Assembly (NCBI GenBank): GCA_031285565.1
Contig: JAITVY010000102.1
Location: forward strand, 20,252 to 84,251
Source: Tannerella sp.
Lineage (GTDB): Bacteria; Bacteroidota; Bacteroidia; Bacteroidales; Tannerellaceae
Reading direction: 5' to 3'
DNA length: 64,000 nucleotides
A program made the translations under genes and the position numbers. The first letter of the stretch is position 1, and each line of letters begins with the position of its first letter. Below are positions 47,178-56,529 of this stretch, in pieces. The notes under the pieces are model-generated. The model made no database searches and was not told where the DNA came from. It worked only from the letters and a program-made list of their open reading frames with translations.

Positions 47178-48461
47178 ATGAATATTCAGATACCAAAATC
47201 AGATAAAAAACGTGTTATAATAATTGGTGGTGGTTTTGCAGGATTGGCTGTTGCTAATAAACTAAATAGTAAATTATTCCAGATTGTTTTGATTGATCGA
47301 TGTAATTTTCACCAGTTTCAGCCACTGTTGTATCAGGTTGCTTCGGCAGGCCTTGAGTCGGGTTCGATTTCTTTTCCATTCAGGAAATTATTTTCTCGGA
47401 AAAAGGATTTCTATTTTCGGTTAGCAGAGGTTAAGTTCATTGATACAGGCAAGAACAAGCTTGAAACTTCCATTGGAGATATAACCTATGATTATTTAGT
47501 GATTGCTGCGGGTACAACGACTAATTTTTTCGGGAATAAGATGATTATGGAGAATGCACTTCCTATGAAGAGTATCGAAGAAGCTTTGGAATTGAAGAAT
47601 ACGATATTGTTAAACCTGGAAAGAGCTTTGGATTGTACGGATCCGGAAGAAAAGCGGGCATTTATGAATGTGGTGATTGTGGGTGGAGGTGCCACGGGTG
47701 TTGAGATTGCCGGCGCTCTTTCGGAAATGAAACGTTATATCATTCGTAAGGATTATCCTGATTTAAAGAAATCAAATTTAAATATTTACTTAGTTGAAGG
47801 TAGTAACAGGGTTTTAAATGTGTTTTCTGAAGTTTCATCTTCGAATGCATTGGATTCTTTGAAAAAAATGGGTGTAAACGTCATTTTAAATAAGCTGGTT
47901 ACGGATTATAAGGATAATGAAGCCGTTTTAAATGATGGAAAAACAATTCCTGCTAAGACTCTCATCTGGGTAAGTGGAGTTAAGTCTGAACATATTGACG
48001 GACTACCGGATGAAGTAATCGGTCATGCTGGAAGACTTCTCGTTAATGAATATAATCAGTTGCAAGGGTTTTCTAATGTTTTTGTTATCGGGGATATTTG
48101 TTTACAGCAGGAAGATGCTTATCCGAAAGGACATCCACAGGTTGCTCCGGTTGCTATACAACAAGGACAGTTGTTGGCTGTTAACCTTAAAAGAATACAG
48201 GTTGGTGAACTGATGAAACCTTTTCATTATAAGAACCAGGGATCGCTCGCAACTATCGGGCGAAATCAAGCAGTTGCCGATCTGAAACATATAAAATTAC
48301 ATGGATTTGTTGCATGGGCTGTATGGATGCTGGTTCATTTACGATCTATTTTGGGGGTGCGTAATAAACTAACCGTACTCTTTGATTGGGTGTGGAATTA
48401 TTTTACATACGATCAATCCAAGAGATTTATTTTATTTATCAGACCCAGGAAAAGAACTTAG
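47178..48461 (+). CDS. ndh: Type II NADH dehydrogenase (FAD/NAD-dependent)
   Basis: VIIIGGGFAGLAVANKL, VVIVGGGATGVEIAGAL, VFVIGDICLQQ. Confidence 0.93.
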   Translation: MNIQIPKSDKKRVIIIGGGFAGLAVANKLNSKLFQIVLIDRCNFHQFQPLLYQVASAGLESGSISFPFRKLFSRKKDFYFRLAEVKFIDTGKNKLETSIGDITYDYLVIAAGTTTNFFGNKMIMENALPMKSIEEALELKNTILLNLERALDCTDPEEKRAFMNVVIVGGGATGVEIAGALSEMKRYIIRKDYPDLKKSNLNIYLVEGSNRVLNVFSEVSSSNALDSLKKMGVNVILNKLVTDYKDNEAVLNDGKTIPAKTLIWVSGVKSEHIDGLPDEVIGHAGRLLVNEYNQLQGFSNVFVIGDICLQQEDAYPKGHPQVAPVAIQQGQLLAVNLKRIQVGELMKPFHYKNQGSLATIGRNQAVADLKHIKLHGFVAWAVWMLVHLRSILGVRNKLTVLFDWVWNYFTYDQSKRFILFIRPRKRT

Positions 48462-48626
48462 AGGCCATTGTTATTTGAAGTATACTTTCAGCCTCTTTCT
48501 GTCAGATTATTTCTTTTGTAAAAAGATCGGGACATTATTATTCTTATTGTTTATTTTAACAAATTGTTTATGTAGAAGATATATGCTGAAATATCTGTTT
48601 TAACGGGGTTTTCATTATGTATTAAC

Positions 48627-48670
48627 TACAATAAGGTATTGTTGCTTATTGTAATTTGTATGATAAGCAA
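48627..48670. promoter_or_regulatory. Nested inverted repeats TACAATAAG-N9-CTTATTGTA and TTGCTTAT-N13-ATAAGCAA sharing the middle arm
   Basis: Read directly; between ndh and the Nudix-like regulator. Confidence 0.6.
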
Positions 48671-48737
48671 GTGTTTGTTTTTTATATAATTAACTCATTT
48701 CTTTGTTTTGGCTTTATTTTTGCTGATTTTTTTATTA

Positions 48738-48745
48738 TATATTTG
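48738..48745 (+). promoter_or_regulatory. Putative -7 box TATATTTG upstream of Nudix-like regulator
   Basis: Matches TAnnTTTG. Confidence 0.4.
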
Positions 48746-48765
48746 TCGTTGTAGTAAGCTAAGCC

Positions 48766-49479
48766 ATGGGAACAAAGTTTATTCATACATATGTTTCGGT
48801 AGATTGTGTGGTGTTTGGTTTTGATAACGACCAGCTGAATATTTTATTAGTGCAATTTGACCGTGATCAAAAGGAAGATAAGAATCTTAAACTTCCGGGG
48901 GGATTAATTTACAATGATGAGGATGTAGATGATGCAGCCCAACGTATTCTGTTTGAACTGACGGGTATAAAACGTATGAATTTACATCAGTTTCGTTGTT
49001 TTGCTTCGCCCGACCGGGCCCGGCATCCGGCAGATATGAAATGGTTGAGCAAGGCATATCAGCCGAATATTGATCGTTTGATAACTGTGGCCTATTTGTC
49101 AATTTGTAAGGTCGATCGCAAATTACAGAATATTTCACGTTTTAAGTCGACCCAATGGTGCCGGTTAAGTGATTTACCTGTTTTGCCTTTTGATCATAAC
49201 CGGATTGTAGAAGCGGCCCGTATTGAAATAAAACGTTGGATTGATCATGATCCTGCGATTATATTTGACCTGCTACCGGGAAAGTTTATCATCAGTCAGT
49301 TGCATGCTTTATATGAAGCGGTTTATAATCAGAGTATTGATGTTCGGAATTTTCATAAAAAAGTTAAATCTATGGAGTATGTGGTTCCTCTGGAAGAGAA
49401 ACAAGTGAATGTGAATCATCGTGCAGCCCGGTATTATAAATTTGACAAAGTAATCTATAAAAAGAGAACCAGAATCTAA
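48766..49479 (+). CDS. NrtR-like transcriptional regulator (degenerate Nudix domain plus C-terminal winged helix), likely xylose regulator
   Basis: FDNDQLNILLVQFDR...LPGGLIYNDEDVDDAAQRILFELTGI; C-terminal wHTH; directly upstream of xylBAE. Confidence 0.82.
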   Translation: MGTKFIHTYVSVDCVVFGFDNDQLNILLVQFDRDQKEDKNLKLPGGLIYNDEDVDDAAQRILFELTGIKRMNLHQFRCFASPDRARHPADMKWLSKAYQPNIDRLITVAYLSICKVDRKLQNISRFKSTQWCRLSDLPVLPFDHNRIVEAARIEIKRWIDHDPAIIFDLLPGKFIISQLHALYEAVYNQSIDVRNFHKKVKSMEYVVPLEEKQVNVNHRAARYYKFDKVIYKKRTRI

Positions 49480-49512
49480 AAGCTTATTTATAAATCAATT
49501 AATAAAAATAGT

Positions 49513-50994
49513 ATGTATTTATTAGGATATGACATCGGTAGTTCTTCTGTAAAAGCAAGCTTGGTGAATGCAAAAACCTGTGAAGTGCTTGCCAGCGATT
49601 TTTCTCCGAAAAAGGAAATGGAAATTAAGGCTTTGAAGACTGGTTGGGCAGAACAAAGCCCTGAGATTTGGTGGGTGAATCTGAAAGAAGCAACCCGACA
49701 GATTATCTCGATGGCAGGAATTGATCCGAAAGAGATTTCCGCTATAGGCATTTCATATCAAATGCATGGATTGGTATTGGTTGATAAAGATCTAAGCGTA
49801 ATACGTGACGCTATTATCTGGTGTGATAGCCGTGCCGTACCATATGGAGAAAGGGCGTTTAATGAAATTGGGCATGAGAAATGTTTATCACGTTTATTGA
49901 ATTCTCCGGGTAATTTTACTTTGTCAAAATTAGCATGGGTGAAAGAACATGAGCCGGAAAATTACGCACGGATAAGGTATTATATGTTGCCTGGTGATTA
50001 TATAGCGATGCGTATGACCGGAAAACCTTGTACAACAGCTTCCGGTTTATCGGAAGGGATTGCCTGGGATTTTATGGATAATGCTCCGGCTAAGTTTTTA
50101 TTTGATTATTTCGGGTTTGATACCGGTTTTGTTCCGGAAGTTGTTCCGACGTTTGGTAATCAGGGATCTTTAAAGGCAGATATTGCGGCAGAATTGGGTT
50201 TGGCAGAAGGTGTGCCTGTAACATACCGTGCGGGTGACCAACCAAACAATGCTTTATCACTTAATGTGTTGAATCCGGGTGAAATTGCAGCAACGGGTGG
50301 AACGTCGGGTGTTGTATATGGTGTAAATGGAGATGCTAAATATGACCCGCTTTCGCGTGTAAATTCATTTGCGCATGTTAATCATGGTGATGCTACCCGT
50401 GTCGGAGTGTTACTATGTATTAACGGTACGGCAATTTTAAATGCCTGGATTAAAAATAATGTAGCTCCGGAAGGTATCAGTTATGCTGAAATGAATGATC
50501 TGGCTGCAACTATTCCGATAGGAAGTGAGGACATTAGTATTATTCCGTTTGGAAATGGTGCAGAAAGGGTGCTTTCGAATGAAGAACCGAATTGTTCGAT
50601 TCATGGAATTAATTTCCTTCGTCATGGAAAAGCACATTTGATACGTGCTGCCCATGAAGGAATTGCTTTCTCGTTTAAATATGGTATGGATATAATGAAT
50701 CAAATGGGAATAGAAACAAAAACGATTCGTGCCGGACATGCCAATTTATTTTTGAGTCCTATTTTCCGTCAGACATTGTCGGATATTACGGGGGCTACTA
50801 TTGAACTTTATAATACGGATGGTTCGATAGGCGCGGCTCGTGGGGCCGGAATGGGTGTAGGCGTGTATAAAGATGCTAAGGAGGCCTTTTCAACTTTGAA
50901 AAAAGTAGTGACTGTTACGCCTGAAAAAAAGAATGAAATTGTTAGTATGGAGGCGTATGAGAGATGGCTGAAACAATTGAAAATGGAGAATTGA
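49513..50994 (+). CDS. xylB: Xylulokinase (FGGY carbohydrate kinase)
   Basis: LLGYDIGSSSVKASLV, GISYQMHGLVLVDKD, GEIAATGGTSGVVYG; adjacent to xylA. Confidence 0.92.
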   Translation: MYLLGYDIGSSSVKASLVNAKTCEVLASDFSPKKEMEIKALKTGWAEQSPEIWWVNLKEATRQIISMAGIDPKEISAIGISYQMHGLVLVDKDLSVIRDAIIWCDSRAVPYGERAFNEIGHEKCLSRLLNSPGNFTLSKLAWVKEHEPENYARIRYYMLPGDYIAMRMTGKPCTTASGLSEGIAWDFMDNAPAKFLFDYFGFDTGFVPEVVPTFGNQGSLKADIAAELGLAEGVPVTYRAGDQPNNALSLNVLNPGEIAATGGTSGVVYGVNGDAKYDPLSRVNSFAHVNHGDATRVGVLLCINGTAILNAWIKNNVAPEGISYAEMNDLAATIPIGSEDISIIPFGNGAERVLSNEEPNCSIHGINFLRHGKAHLIRAAHEGIAFSFKYGMDIMNQMGIETKTIRAGHANLFLSPIFRQTLSDITGATIELYNTDGSIGAARGAGMGVGVYKDAKEAFSTLKKVVTVTPEKKNEIVSMEAYERWLKQLKMEN

Positions 50995-51123
50995 AAATTG
51001 ACAATTAGAAGAAGAAAATTTCAAATAAACTTAATGCGTTAAATCGCTCTATTGGTCATTGAAACAGATCAACGTCTAAACGAATTAACGCTTAAACGAA
51101 TTAACAACTTAATATAAACAGTT

Positions 51124-52440
51124 ATGGCAACAAAAACTTATTTCCCAACAGTGGAAAAGATTAAATTTGAAGGTAAAGAAAGTAAAAACCCGTTAGCATT
51201 CCGTTACTATGATCCGGAGAAAGTCGTATACGGAAGAAAAATGAAAGACTGGTTTAAATTTTCTATGGCATGGTGGCATACATTATGTGCCGAAGGTGGC
51301 GACCCGTTCGGAGGAGGAACCAAAACATTTCCATGGGCTGCCGGAAGTTCAGTACTTGAGGTTGCTAAACAAAAGATGGATGCCGGTTTTGAGTTTATGC
51401 AAAAAGTGGGTATTGAATATTACTGTTTCCATGATATTGATTTGATTGATGAAGGAAATTCAATCGAAGAATATGAAGCTAACATGAAAGCAATCGTTGC
51501 ATATGCAAAACAAAAGCAACAGGAAACCGGTATTAAATTACTATGGGGTACAGCAAATGTATTCGGTCATAAACGCTATATGAATGGCGCTGCTACGAAT
51601 CCTGATTTTGACGTAGTGGCACGTGCAGCTGTTCAGATCAAGAATGCATTGGATGCTACGATTGAATTAGGAGGTGAGAACTATGTATTCTGGGGTGGTC
51701 GCGAAGGATATATGAGTCTTTTAAATACGGATATGAAACGTGAAAAAGAGCACCTGGCTACTATGCTAAAGACGGCTCGTGATTATGCACGTTCAAAAGG
51801 ATTCAAAGGCAACTTCCTGATCGAACCGAAACCTATGGAACCGACGAAGCATCAATATGATTTCGATACGGAAACAGTGATTGGCTTTTTACGTGCAAAT
51901 GGTTTGGATAAAGATTTCAAAATGAATATCGAAGTGAACCATGCAACATTAGCCGGTCATACATTCGAACATGAACTGCAATGTGCTGTTGATGCAGGCC
52001 TGTTAGGTTCTATTGATGCAAATCGCGGAGATTACCAAAATGGTTGGGATACAGATCAGTTTCCTGTTGATGTTAATGAACTGGCTCAGGCTATGTTGGT
52101 TATTCTGAAAGGTGGAGGTTTGCAAGGTGGCGGAACAAATTTTGATGCGAAGACACGCCGCAATTCTACTGATCTGGAAGATATTTTTATAGCTCATATT
52201 TCAGGTATGGATACTTTTGCCCGTGCATTGGAATCTGCTGCAGCTATTCTGGAAGAATCACCTTACCAACAAATGGTGGAAAATCGTTATTCTTCGTTTG
52301 ATTCCGGTAAAGGCAAAGAGTTTGAAGACGGAAAAATGTCAATGGAAGACATTGTTGCTTATGCGAAAGCGAAAGGTGAACCGTCTCAAACCAGTGGCAA
52401 ACAGGAATTGTATGAGGCTATTGTAAATATGTATATTTAA
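51124..52440 (+). CDS. xylA: Xylose isomerase
   Basis: [62 protein letters not shown]. Confidence 0.98.
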   Translation: MATKTYFPTVEKIKFEGKESKNPLAFRYYDPEKVVYGRKMKDWFKFSMAWWHTLCAEGGDPFGGGTKTFPWAAGSSVLEVAKQKMDAGFEFMQKVGIEYYCFHDIDLIDEGNSIEEYEANMKAIVAYAKQKQQETGIKLLWGTANVFGHKRYMNGAATNPDFDVVARAAVQIKNALDATIELGGENYVFWGGREGYMSLLNTDMKREKEHLATMLKTARDYARSKGFKGNFLIEPKPMEPTKHQYDFDTETVIGFLRANGLDKDFKMNIEVNHATLAGHTFEHELQCAVDAGLLGSIDANRGDYQNGWDTDQFPVDVNELAQAMLVILKGGGLQGGGTNFDAKTRRNSTDLEDIFIAHISGMDTFARALESAAAILEESPYQQMVENRYSSFDSGKGKEFEDGKMSMEDIVAYAKAKGEPSQTSGKQELYEAIVNMYI

Positions 52441-52464
52441 TAACAAAGAAAGAAGCCCCTCCAA

Positions 52465-52482
52465 CCTCCCCTTCAGGGGAGG
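52465..52482. other. Strong hairpin CCTCCCCT-TC-AGGGGAGG in xylA-xylE intergenic
   Basis: Perfect 8-bp stem, extended by CCAA/TTGG with a bulge. Confidence 0.75.
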
Positions 52483-52604
52483 CTTGGCATAATGATAATA
52501 TGCAATTATGTCCCTTTAGGAGAAGTTTCAGTGGCTAAAAATTAATAATTAAAAAAGAGTTCCCTAAAATTCTCTTCGGATGATTTAGGGGGCTATTGTA
52601 ATTC

Positions 52605-53993
52605 ATGAAAAAAACATATAATTCAACGTATATTTTCGGAATAACAATGGTTGCTACATTGGGTGGCTTGTTATTCGGATATGATACGGCTGTTATTTCA
52701 GGAGCAGAAAAATCAATCCAGGCTTATCTGATCGAACCGTTAAAAATGGGAGCTTTTGCTCATGGAGCAACAGTTTCAAGCGCGTTAATCGGTTGCATTA
52801 TTGGAGGTGCTATATCCGGTTTTCTTTCTAATCGTTTAGGACGTAAAAGATCATTGCAGCTTGCAGCTTTTTTATTTTTTACGTCTGCTTTGGGGTCTTC
52901 TTGCCCCGAATTTCTCTTCTTTGAAAAAGGTAACCCAACAGGTGGATTGCTTGCTGTGTTTAATTTTTACCGCATCTGGGGAGGAATCGGTGTTGGATTG
53001 GCTTCGGCTGTTTGCCCTACCTATATTGGAGAAATAGCACCGGCAGAAATACGCGGCCGGTTAGTATCATTTAACCAGTTTGCTATTATCTTCGGTATGC
53101 TTGTCGTTTATTTTGTAAACTGGGGTATAGCCCATGGTCAGACTATTGAGTGGATCAATGATGTTGGTTGGCGCTATATGTTTGCTTCGGAAGCTATTCC
53201 GGCAGGATTATTTTTTATATTATTGTTCCTGGTTCCGGAAAGTCCCCGTTACCTGGCTTTGGTTCATGATGAACAAAAGGCCTTAAGTGTACTGGAAAAG
53301 ATTAATACAAGTAAAGAGCAGGCAAAAAGAATCCTGGGAGAGATTACTTCTACGTTGGGTGAAACAACGAAAGGGAAAATATTCTCTTATGGAAAAAAGG
53401 TTATCATTATTGGTATCCTGCTTTCCGTATTCCAGCAGTTTGTAGGAATCAACGTTGTACTTTATTATGCACCACGTATTTTTGAAGGGATGGGAGTTGC
53501 CCGCGACGCTTCCATGTTCCAGACAATTGTGATGGGACTGGTAAACGTTATATTTACGGTTGTTGCAATTGTAACAGTTGATAAATGGGGACGTAAGCCG
53601 CTGTTGATTACCGGTTCAATAGGTATGGCGATCGGAATGTTTGCAATTGCAGTTCTGTCTTATTTCGGTATTATCAGTATTTGGACATTGGTGTTCATTA
53701 TTATTTTCACTGCTTCATTTATGATGTCGTGGGGACCGATTTGTTGGGTATATATTTCTGAATTGTTCCCGAATAAAATACGCGGACAGGCAGTGGCTGT
53801 AGCTGTAGCTGCTCAATGGGCTGCAAATTATCTGATATCATCAACATATCCGGGTATGATGGAATTCAGCAGTGCATTCACTTACTGCTTTTATGGAATC
53901 ATGGCTGTGTTATCAGCTCTGTTTGTATGGAAAATGGTTCCTGAAACCAAGGGACGGTCTTTGGAACAAATTGAAGGTTTCTGGAAAAAATAA
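52605..53993 (+). CDS. xylE: MFS sugar:H+ symporter, xylose transporter
   Basis: GGLLFGYDTAVISG, NRLGRKRSL, PESPRYLAL, VPETKGRSLEQIE. Confidence 0.93.
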   Translation: MKKTYNSTYIFGITMVATLGGLLFGYDTAVISGAEKSIQAYLIEPLKMGAFAHGATVSSALIGCIIGGAISGFLSNRLGRKRSLQLAAFLFFTSALGSSCPEFLFFEKGNPTGGLLAVFNFYRIWGGIGVGLASAVCPTYIGEIAPAEIRGRLVSFNQFAIIFGMLVVYFVNWGIAHGQTIEWINDVGWRYMFASEAIPAGLFFILLFLVPESPRYLALVHDEQKALSVLEKINTSKEQAKRILGEITSTLGETTKGKIFSYGKKVIIIGILLSVFQQFVGINVVLYYAPRIFEGMGVARDASMFQTIVMGLVNVIFTVVAIVTVDKWGRKPLLITGSIGMAIGMFAIAVLSYFGIISIWTLVFIIIFTASFMMSWGPICWVYISELFPNKIRGQAVAVAVAAQWAANYLISSTYPGMMEFSSAFTYCFYGIMAVLSALFVWKMVPETKGRSLEQIEGFWKK

Positions 53994-54228
53994 GAAACAT
54001 CCTGTATTTTATAACATACCTTCTTTTGACCTGTTTTGGGCTGTTTTCAGATTTTTATTTGTTGATTTGTTTTAATCAATAGTTGAAATGGAAAATATGC
54101 CCGAAAGAGTCAAAAGATGTAGTGGGGGATTATAAGGGAATACTAATATTATTTATCGTTAAAATCGAGAGTGCTCTTAATTTTATCAAATAATTATGGC
54201 TTACTCATAGCTGAATTCTATCATAAGA

Positions 54229-54236
54229 GTTATATT
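54229..54236 (+). promoter_or_regulatory. Putative -7 box TATATTTG upstream of SPFH gene
   Basis: Matches TAnnTTTG. Confidence 0.4.
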
Positions 54237-54262
54237 TGCCTTTCGAAGCATAAACTAAAAAA

Positions 54263-55372
54263 TTGAATACTATGAGTTTCTTAAAAAAGTTGAAAGGTGA
54301 ACTGATTGATATTATCGAATTTCTGGATAGCAGCCAGAATACAATCGTTCACAGATTTGAGAGATTTCAAAACGAAATAAAGAATGGTGCTAAACTAACA
54401 GTTCGCGAAGGACAGCAAGTCGTATTTGTCAGCGAAGGGCAAATTGCAGATGTTTTTCCTCCGGGTATTCATACGCTTACCACACGAAATCTCCCGATTT
54501 TGTCAACTATACAAGGTTGGAAGTATGGTTTTAATAGTCCATTCAAATCCGAAGTTTATTTTGTTAGCACCAGGAATTTCCTGAGCCAGCGTTGGGGTAC
54601 TAAAAATCCGATCATACTCAATGATGATCGTTTTGGTATGATCGAAATCAGGGCTTATGGAACATACACATTCAAAATTATTGAAGCCGGCGGATTTATC
54701 AGAGAAATAGTTGGAACCAACGGTACATTTACCACTGAAGATATTACCGAGCAACTGCGAAGTGTCATCGTTACCCGTTTCACGGATGCAATAGGAGAGG
54801 CTAATCTTCCTATAGAGTCATATGCAGCAAACCTCAATGAGCTATCTACTGCTATTTTTGGTTATATGCAAGATGATTTTTCAGGCTATGGGATGGATGT
54901 TACCAAGTTTCTGATTGAAAACATCTCAATGCCGGAGGAAATTAAAAAAGAAATCTTTGAGCTTAGCCGTCTCAATGCTGTTGATCTTGATAAACTAACT
55001 AAAATGAAAGCTGCTAAAGCTATTGAAGCTGCTGCAAACAATCCTTCGGGAATGGCAGGTGCAGGTGTTGGTATGGGTGCAGGTTTTGCTATGGCAAATC
55101 AAATGGCGCAAGCCATGAGCCAGACTCATCAACAAGCGCCACCTCCGATTAACCCATCAAAAACAACGAGTTTTTACGTAGCTCTTAACGGACAACAAGC
55201 CGGACCATTTGATAAAAATACGTTGAAACAGATGGCGACTAACGGACAAATAACAAAAGAAACTTTAGTTTGGAAAAGTGGAATGTCTGATTGGGAGCAG
55301 GCTGATAGTCAGACTGAATTGAATGATCTGTGGTCTCAATTACCTCCTCCGATACCTGGAAAATCCCTTTAA
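54263..55372 (+). CDS. SPFH-domain protein with C-terminal GYF_2 domain (YdjI/virion-core-protein-like)
   Basis: REGQQVVFVSEGQIADVFPPGIHTLTTRNLPIL; Gly/Met/Ala linker; GQQAGPFDKNTLKQMATNGQITKETLVWKSGMSDW. Confidence 0.9.
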   Translation: MNTMSFLKKLKGELIDIIEFLDSSQNTIVHRFERFQNEIKNGAKLTVREGQQVVFVSEGQIADVFPPGIHTLTTRNLPILSTIQGWKYGFNSPFKSEVYFVSTRNFLSQRWGTKNPIILNDDRFGMIEIRAYGTYTFKIIEAGGFIREIVGTNGTFTTEDITEQLRSVIVTRFTDAIGEANLPIESYAANLNELSTAIFGYMQDDFSGYGMDVTKFLIENISMPEEIKKEIFELSRLNAVDLDKLTKMKAAKAIEAAANNPSGMAGAGVGMGAGFAMANQMAQAMSQTHQQAPPPINPSKTTSFYVALNGQQAGPFDKNTLKQMATNGQITKETLVWKSGMSDWEQADSQTELNDLWSQLPPPIPGKSL

Positions 55373-55375
55373 AAA

Positions 55376-56461
55376 ATGGATGATTTCAGTATGGATGCAA
55401 CTGTCACTAATGCTTACAAATGTGATGGTTGCGGAGCTCCTTTAGTATATAAACCTGGTACCACTCTATTGATTTGTGAGCATTGTGGTAGTACACAGGC
55501 AATTGATCAGTCTTCGCAGCGGGTAGAAGAATCGGACTTTAATGCATATATCAGAAATTTTGAGAAAGACAATTTCACAACAACTAAAGTTGTAACTTGT
55601 GCTAATTGTAAAGCAACTCCTACTGTTGATGAAAATCTCAAGTCAATGTCGTGTCCTTATTGCGGATCGCCATTGATAGAGGAGAATGTACATCAGGAAC
55701 GATACATCAAACCAGGTTATGTATCTCCATTCCGGGTAAGTAAAGATCAGATAAACGGATTACTGGGTAAGTGGGTTAACAGCCTTTGGTTTGCACCCAA
55801 CAAACTTCGTAAAGCAGTGCTTTCACCACTCAGTTTGCATGGAATTTATATCCCTTTTTGGACATTTGATGCGCTGACGAAAACAGACTATACCGGTGAA
55901 CGTGGAGATGTTTATTATGTAACTGTGGGTAGCGGCGATAAAAAAAGACAGGAAAGGCGTGTAAAATGGATGTATACCAGTGGTACGGTTCGTAACGAAT
56001 ATGACGATGTATTAATCAATGGTACTAATACGTTGGAGCATTCTCTTATTACGAAAATAGAAGGTTGGGACACTCATAATATACTTAAAATCAATGATAG
56101 CTATTTGTCAGGATTTATTACGGAAAAATACCAGGTGGACTTGAAACAGGCTTTTGTTTTAGCTAAGCAGAAAATCAATACTTATGAGCGGAACAGTGTT
56201 GAACGTGATATTGGAGGTGATGAACAGCGGGTAAACTCGATGAATACCCAATATTTTAATGTTACATTCAAACATGTTCTTTTACCCATTTACGTAAGTG
56301 CATTCAGGTATAAAAATAAATTATACAGTTTTTATGTCAATGGGGCAACCGGACGCATAGCTGGTAAAAGACCTTATAGCGCCATCAAAATAATACTGAC
56401 TATTCTTTTTGTGTTAGCAATTGTTGTTATCATAATGACGTATGCTAATGGTCTGGAGTGA
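55376..56461 (+). CDS. Double zinc-ribbon protein with C-terminal TM helix
   Basis: CDGCGAPLVY...CEHCG; CANCKATPTV...CPYCG; C-terminal IILTILFVLAIVVIIMTYA. Confidence 0.88.
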   Translation: MDDFSMDATVTNAYKCDGCGAPLVYKPGTTLLICEHCGSTQAIDQSSQRVEESDFNAYIRNFEKDNFTTTKVVTCANCKATPTVDENLKSMSCPYCGSPLIEENVHQERYIKPGYVSPFRVSKDQINGLLGKWVNSLWFAPNKLRKAVLSPLSLHGIYIPFWTFDALTKTDYTGERGDVYYVTVGSGDKKRQERRVKWMYTSGTVRNEYDDVLINGTNTLEHSLITKIEGWDTHNILKINDSYLSGFITEKYQVDLKQAFVLAKQKINTYERNSVERDIGGDEQRVNSMNTQYFNVTFKHVLLPIYVSAFRYKNKLYSFYVNGATGRIAGKRPYSAIKIILTILFVLAIVVIIMTYANGLE

Positions 56462-56529
56462 TTAAGTATTTAATGAAATAGAGATCGTTTTTGTTTGTAA
56501 TAGATTAACTTTAAATCAGCAACTTATAA

